A stretch of 64,000 nt of DNA. Source: Adineta steineri (Eukaryota; Rotifera; Eurotatoria; Adinetida; Adinetidae). Location: contig CAJNOI010000014.1 of the NCBI GenBank assembly GCA_905250115.1, forward strand, positions 168,733-232,732, read 5' to 3'. The translations under genes and the position numbers were made by a program. The notes under the pieces were generated by a model, which was given only the letters and a program-made list of their open reading frames with translations, did not search any database and was not told the origin of the DNA. The first letter of the stretch is position 1, and the number at the start of each line of letters is the position of its first letter. Positions 58,907 to 64,000 of the stretch are shown here, in pieces.

Positions 58907-59983
58907 TCATTCGTCGTCGCAACCATATATAAGTATTTCAGCTTCAGCCGATACAACAAATGCTGCTGCAACTATTTTGTTCACTGGTACTATATATATT
59001 GCAACTCGTGCATCTTTCCGTGCTTTATAACTACATGTTGCTTCAACCCAATCGTCTACCAGTTCAGGATACGAATCAATTGTAATTGAAAGCAAAAGCT
59101 GCAAAGCTAAATTAACTGTTTCAGGTAAATCTGTAATACGTGGTGGTCTATCATTGTCTCTTAAAATTCGTTTAGGAAGATATAGGTCTTGACAATTATT
59201 CATATCTACTAAATTTGTATTTCTTCGTGCCATTCCAATTAAAACAAGAACATTAACCCAACCTAAACCGAATTGTTGTTCGTTTTTTGATGGTAATACA
59301 GAGAGTTTAGATTCAATAATTGGAAGAGCATTTATAGTTGAATTCGTATGAGCTCTCCACATTGGGCCTAAATAACAACGATCATGCATATAATTTAAAT
59401 CAGTAAAACTGCAATTGCCAGGATGTAAAAGACGATCAAAGAAAAGACTCCATTCAATCATGGGTCCTTCGACTTGATTAAAACATTCACTAGAATTCGA
59501 ACAAAAATTATCACGTTTAACGATTTGAAATAAGTCTCCATGAATAATTCCTTTATCAACAGCAGCAAGAAAAGGAATAACTGATAAATAATAATTATAT
59601 GATCCCCACCAACTATTAATTGATATCTCTCGAGTTCCATTTGAAAATAATCTGTTGGAATCAAATTGCCATCCTAATTGTGCAGCAAGACCAACTAAAA
59701 TATTACATCCATCGAATAATGCTGATGTTGAACATGTTTTCATTAAATGTGTTGTTGATTGAATTAAAATCTTATACAAACCAAGTCTATCCAAATATAA
59801 CCAAGGATCAATTAATCGACATGAAGTATTGTTCATTATCGACGATGATGAACAATTATTTACCAGTGGATAATCAGAAATTGAAGAAGGAGCTTCAAAC
59901 CACAATGTTGGAAAACGTTGTTCATTTATTGAAGCATTCAATGAAAGAATTAACAGTTGGACTATAAATATGTAGAGAAGCAT
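58907..59983 (-). CDS. LEG1 (liver-enriched gene 1/C6orf58) family secreted protein
   Basis: 358 residues from the ATG at 59983. The frame extends slightly upstream from a TTG only. Signal peptide MLLYIFIVQLLILSLNA. The family hallmarks are all present: LWFEAPSSISDYPLVN near the N-terminus, the DPWLYLDRLGLYKIL block, QLGWQFDSNRL, and INSWWGSYNYYLSVIPFLAA, which carries the SVNSWWxxxNYxLSxxPFLAA signature. An LGPMWRAHT segment follows. LEG1 proteins are secreted, and zebrafish leg1 is needed for liver expansion. The invertebrate role is unknown. Many N-glycosylation sites. Intronless, unlike vertebrate homologues. Confidence 0.85.
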   Translation of the reverse strand: MLLYIFIVQLLILSLNASINEQRFPTLWFEAPSSISDYPLVNNCSSSSIMNNTSCRLIDPWLYLDRLGLYKILIQSTTHLMKTCSTSALFDGCNILVGLAAQLGWQFDSNRLFSNGTREISINSWWGSYNYYLSVIPFLAAVDKGIIHGDLFQIVKRDNFCSNSSECFNQVEGPMIEWSLFFDRLLHPGNCSFTDLNYMHDRCYLGPMWRAHTNSTINALPIIESKLSVLPSKNEQQFGLGWVNVLVLIGMARRNTNLVDMNNCQDLYLPKRILRDNDRPPRITDLPETVNLALQLLLSITIDSYPELVDDWVEATCSYKARKDARVAIYIVPVNKIVAAAFVVSAEAEILIYGCDDE

Positions 59984-60570
59984 CTCACTTGAAATAATTG
60001 TCAACCAAAATATACTTTTTAAAACAACTATATTTTTCTGTCTTTTTATACCAAGTAATATTTATCTTCTTATCATGGAGGTATCACATGTTAAACTATT
60101 CTACAGACTAAAATCTTTGAATAAATAACAAATCTGGACGTCATTTTGACTTTAAACTGTTCTATATATTTAACTATAACAAATAAATGGGAACTTTATT
60201 ATTCTCTTTTTTGAAAAAAAAGATTATACAGCGACAGGTGGATGTGGATGTGCGTAAGTTGAAGAGAGTTGGCGTAGCCATTAATTTATTATTAATCAAA
60301 CTAAATCAATACAAAGATCTTTAATAAGTTCGCCTTATTTTATATATAGTCAACAACTAATATTCTAAGTCAAAAAGAAAAAAAAATGATATTTAAACTA
60401 TTATCTTTCTTTTACATATATAAAGAAAAGGAATATCATTTTTATCATAGTTAAATATAATCGTTATCTTTTATAATATGTAGAAGTTAGAAGTTTTGTT
60501 GGTATAATTCACTTATTTAAAATATATTTTGTTATCACAAAAATACAAATATATATGCAAAAAACTAACT
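59984..60570. other. Intergenic region with one telomere-like half-arm
   Basis: AGGTGGATGTGGATGTGCG at 60236-60254 has no C-rich partner. The rest is AT-rich with no gene. Confidence 0.45.
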
Positions 60571-61283
60571 ATGAAGATATTTATTCATATTATATTTGGA
60601 ATATTACTGTTTCAATACATAATTTTAAAACGAATATCATATATACTATTTCAAATAAAAGATATCTATATAAATAATAAGAAAAATATGGATTTTGTTA
60701 TTGATTACATGAAAACAATAATAAATAAACTTGTACCAACAAATATTATTCATGATATATTTGAAGTTCATATTACTATTGATAATAATATTAATTTGGA
60801 AATATTTCGAAATTTTTGTAGAATAAATCAATTCAAAAATATTTTTCTTTATTAAAATAATCAAAATCAAGTTATTTTGAATTTCATTATAAAATATTAA
60901 TTAAATCAACAAAAGAATTAATAATATTGAAAAAATTATGTGAAATTCAACTTCTTTATTTAGCACATAATACATTTAGAGAAACATCAAACAATGAAAT
61001 ATATTATTTTGTTACAATGAGATTATTTGATGTTGGAAGAATATATGCATTTGGAATAAATGATTATATGATTCAATATTTGACAGATAATAATTTTCCA
61101 CCTTTAAAAATTAAAAAAGAATTTGTAGTTTATGATTCAAATATTTATTTTGATCATAGATATCAATCTAATATATCTACTTCATATACAACATTTTCAT
61201 TTATTACCAATACTAATCGTAAATATCGTCTTCCAAATTACAATAAGAGTCGAAAAGTATTTCGACGATCTACTGATTTATAG
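60571..61283 (+). pseudogene. Very AT-rich gene, apparently frameshifted, unknown function
   Basis: The first frame runs from ATG 60571 to TAA 60853-60855. It begins with a hydrophobic leader (MKIFIHIIFGILLFQYIIL), so it may be secreted or membrane-anchored. A second frame, open from about 60866 to 61283, continues with YFEFHYKILIKSTKELIIL, NNEIYYFVTMRLFDVGRIY and a basic tail. The second frame is offset by one, has no ATG near its start, and shows no good splice sites between the parts. That suggests one ~230-residue protein broken by a frameshift. Codon use is far more AT-biased than in neighbouring genes. No family recognised. Confidence 0.4.
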
Positions 61284-62440
61284 ACGAACTTTAGTAATAC
61301 GTAGGAGTTTTTTTTAATATAAATAAAATATTTTGATTATTTTCTTTTCGTAACTTTTATGTAAATAAAATTGTTTTAATATTTTTTTTTCATTATTTTT
61401 ATGTAAATAGATCATTTCTTTATTTATTGGTTTTTAAATAAACATGTTAGGTTCAAGAAAAAAACCAAATCAGAAAAGAATCTTGCATGATGAGACGTTT
61501 CTTAGTTCATCAAACAAGCTTCTGTGTACAAGAATACTACAAGGATGTTCGAACCTGATTTTTTAGGTAACAATATTGTCTGATTATTAAGAAAATCAAG
61601 AACCTAGGAAGACGAGAGGCAAGATCGTTGAGTAGTGTGGATATCGCTTTTTTCTTACTACCTAAAGAAGAAAATCGACTTAATATATTCAGTTATGGTT
61701 TTTAGAAATGCATGAACTATATTCATACAGAAACTAATTGTTTTCAGTGACGTATGGATGTCTTTTCTCATACTTTAAAATGAAGAGATAACGGAAGAAT
61801 TACTGCATAGAATTTTGAAGTGAAAGATATTCACTGAGTTGTTGCTGATGAATGCTTTCCGTATTTGTTTATATAGCAGCCATACGTCATCAAACGACAG
61901 TAGATTCTTTTTACATTATTAACAGACTAAACAAAGATGACCGAAGAGAAAATAAAAAAAAGAAGTTTGTTCGCTGCGTTAAATTACATGTTGAGTAAAG
62001 CATACTATTTTATGATTGATTAATATAGATTAGAAACAAACAGAGTTGTATTTAATTATGTCTCGGGAAGCGCGGATAAGTGTTAAATACTTTCCTGCTC
62101 ATTATAAAAATATTTTCTCAAAAGGAGATGAGAGTTTGAAAAGGCATTCAAGGACGTTTATATCATGCACGGAAAGTAACGTAATCATATAACATCTATA
62201 TTTACTTTTTTATTCTTGTGATGAATAGTACCCAGAGCAGTTAGGAACACGGTTGGATCTTACATCTTATTCGACGGATTTCAGATCCGAAATTTCTGTA
62301 CCGGTTTCGTCACAGATTTTCCGCCCTTTTTCCAGCTACGATTCAAATAATCTACCTGGACGACAGTATTCGAATAATATCCTATAAAATTCTGACTGTT
62401 TTTATAGTATACATGTCAATCGATATAAAAACGATTTTAG
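61284..62440. other. Intergenic region
   Basis: AT-rich with no gene or structured element recognised. Confidence 0.45.
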
Positions 62441-62511
62441 GATGAGTGTAGGTGAGGGATAATAAAAAAATACTCACAACTCATATGCTCACATACTGAC
62501 ACCCTCACTAT
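62441..62511. repeat. Telomere-like inverted-repeat element
   Basis: GGATGAGTGTAGGTGAGGGA on the left and ACTGACACCCTCACTA on the right, with an additional C-rich unit (CTCACAACTCATATGCTCAC) between them. Confidence 0.6.
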
Positions 62512-63347
62512 AATGAGAACAACCTAAAACCGTATAAGACAATTACTAATGAAATATCCATGAATGAGTAATCGTCCGTTTTTCATTGCTTTTACGCCTC
62601 TGTTCTTGAATAATAATTTAAAAAAAAAGAGCGGAAGACTGTTTAAATAGCTCTTCAGCTATTTTTGGATATCAATCCACCGTTTATTCATTTCCACGAC
62701 TCTTATAAGAATAACTCATTATTCCAAAATACTTTTTAAAAGAATTTCAACAGTAACTAATTCTGTATCCATTTCCATCAAATTCTCACGAGCAACGATT
62801 TCATTGACAAATACAATCTAATCAGTATGTAGAAATATTCCATTTTAGATCTCAAATGTTTACATATAATTAAAGATTGTCTTATTGATTATTTAACACT
62901 TGAAATTTTCCTCTCGAAATGAAATGTTTTAAAGACTATTTATTTCGAACTATGTATTGTTTGTAGATGTCTGTAATAGTTTGTGGTCTGCTATCAAATT
63001 TCAAATTCTAGATATTGTTTAAATTCATCTCCTAGATTAAATATACCGAACTACTCTATCTATTCATCAATATTTGTGGCATATGTTTTGTTTTAATTAT
63101 TGTCATAAAGATAAACAATTGTTACAGTTATTCCAATCATCTTTTACATAAGTGTTTTGTTTCAATTTCTCATTAAATATCGTTAAATGGTTACAATGAT
63201 GTTTACATAGTGTTATAATTCAAAACAACTGACTCGACGAAGAAAGAAATGCTTATCATAACGCTGAAAATACCCATTGATTGATTTAACTAATAGAATC
63301 CTTTCAATAGAAAATATCATTTTAGGAAAAGCGACAAGTGAAAACAC
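62512..63347. other. Intergenic region
   Basis: AT-rich. 5' flank of the Thr-rich protein gene. Confidence 0.4.
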
Positions 63348-64000
63348 ATGCATTATATGACATCCCGCGCTTGGATGATCACGATAGCAATTTTCCTTAT
63401 TTTCTCGTCAAATGTTGACTCGATATTGATCGGAAGCATAGTCAACGCATTATATATTCCAATGCCTATGAACTCGATTGCTTCTGTGAATATATCTAGC
63501 AGTACTTGCCAACAGTGTCTATGTGCTGCGATCGTTCAAAATTTGACCTTTGTTGCAATGAATTGTTATCTAAGTTCTTCGTCATGTGTCTTCTACACTA
63601 ACAATTCACCAAACTACACAATCAAGTGGACTCCTAATGTATTCTTATATTTTTATGGGATACCAGCTCGCAACACCACAACAACTGCGATAACATATCA
63701 GAGCATTATGACAGTTACAGCAACACCTCAGTCCATTACAACCACTACGACAACAACAACAACTGGTATTACGACAACCACTATGATAGCAACTAATACT
63801 GCCACCACCGCTACGACAACAACAACTGGTATTACAACAATAGCTACAACAACAACAACTAGTAGTACCACGACAACAACAACCATCACAACAACAATAA
63901 CAACAACAACGAGTAGCACTACAACAACAACAACAACCAGCAGTACCACAACAACAACAACAACAACAAGGAGTACCACAACAACAACAACAAGGAGTAC
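63348..64000 (+). CDS. Secreted Thr-rich mucin-like protein (runs off the window)
   Basis: The frame is open from ATG 63348 (or the in-frame ATG at 63357) to the window end with no stop. The N-terminus is a signal peptide (AWMITIAIFLIFSSNVDS). A small Cys-containing domain follows, with CQQCLC, MNCYLSSSSC and several Asn-x-Thr/Ser sites. From about 63720 the protein becomes almost pure Thr, encoded by ACA/ACG/ACC with occasional Ser, Ile and Ala: a typical O-glycosylated mucin stalk. A short CxxCLC domain before a Thr stalk is common in rotifer surface proteins. The valine-rich minus-strand frame over the same repeat is an artefact. Confidence 0.75.
   Translation, partial: MHYMTSRAWMITIAIFLIFSSNVDSILIGSIVNALYIPMPMNSIASVNISSSTCQQCLCAAIVQNLTFVAMNCYLSSSSCVFYTNNSPNYTIKWTPNVFLYFYGIPARNTTTTAITYQSIMTVTATPQSITTTTTTTTTGITTTTMIATNTATTATTTTTGITTIATTTTTSSTTTTTTITTTITTTTSSTTTTTTTSSTTTTTTTTRSTTTTTTRS
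63720..64000. repeat. (ACA)n-type trinucleotide repeat within coding sequence
   Basis: Imperfect ACA/ACN codon repeat encoding poly-Thr. It includes a higher-order unit resembling ACA-rich runs separated by AGTAGTACC or AGGAGTACC. It continues to the window edge. Confidence 0.9.

Noticed and set aside
3987-62511. CRISPR-like interpretation of the repeated TGTGGG motifs
   Set aside because: The repeats are dispersed, not in an array, have no regular spacers, and the genome is clearly eukaryotic.
63728-63979. Poly-Val/Ile frame on the minus strand
   Set aside because: Antisense translation of the ACA repeat in the Thr-rich protein gene.

Overview
The window is eukaryotic nuclear DNA, AT-rich and gene-dense. 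Introns are short (about 37-130 bp, GT-AG) and exons compact. Gene content points to a bdelloid rotifer (Adineta/Rotaria/Philodina type): a TPR protein carrying an ADP-ribosyltransferase-like domain, divergent rhodopsin-like GPCRs, a tandem pair of esterases with heavily split exons, secreted proteins that look bacterial or algal in origin, Thr-rich secreted proteins, and many short TGTGGG-like motifs. TGTGGG is, from memory, the bdelloid telomere repeat. The organism assignment is an inference, since no search could be run.

Layout. 0.3-1.2 kb: polysaccharide-lyase-14-like secreted protein (+). 2.6-4.2 kb: protein with a PARP/ART-like C-terminus (-). 7.2 kb: tRNA-like pseudogene. 7.7-9.2 and 12.5-14.8 kb: two tandem HSL-family alpha/beta hydrolases (+) with identical exon lengths. 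Between them lie a 5'-truncated mariner transposase and a ~640 bp non-autonomous element with long terminal inverted repeats. The second hydrolase copy has gained a solo-LTR-like insertion in one intron. 14.9-19.8 kb: two GPCRs and a GPCR relic. 20.3-29.8 kb: a giant HECT E3 ligase (HECTD4-like) (-). 31.3-31.9 kb: a secreted protein with a bacterial look (-). 32.7-34.3 kb: F-box protein (-). 35.5-37.8 kb: Mx/dynamin-like GTPase (+). 38.1-40.2 kb: ART-TPR protein (+). 40.7-43.3 kb: ERMP1-like M28 metallopeptidase (+). 45.1-45.7 kb: unknown ORF with an in-frame stop (+). 46.9-48.33 kb: secreted HFRGG-type protein, cut by a 100-N gap. 48.43-48.95 kb: ART-like fragment (+). 51.5-58.3 kb: DDX60-like helicase in 11 exons (+). 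58.9-60.0 kb: LEG1 homologue (-). 60.5-61.3 kb: a very AT-rich split ORF (+). 63.3 kb to the end: Thr-rich mucin-like secreted protein (+).

Exon models for the hydrolases, HECT ligase, F-box protein, Mx/dynamin, ERMP1 and DDX60-like genes were built by hand from splice sites. Their coding lengths sum to multiples of three, except the HECT gene, which needs one extra base in a homopolymer. Mx-like and DDX60-like proteins are both innate antiviral factors in vertebrates, but their closeness here may be coincidental.

The most unusual structure is a dispersed family of about 20 short (40-130 bp) inverted-repeat elements. Their arms are TGTGGG-like on one side and the reverse complement on the other. 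They sit between genes, inside introns, across one stop codon, and in one case make up essentially a whole intron.
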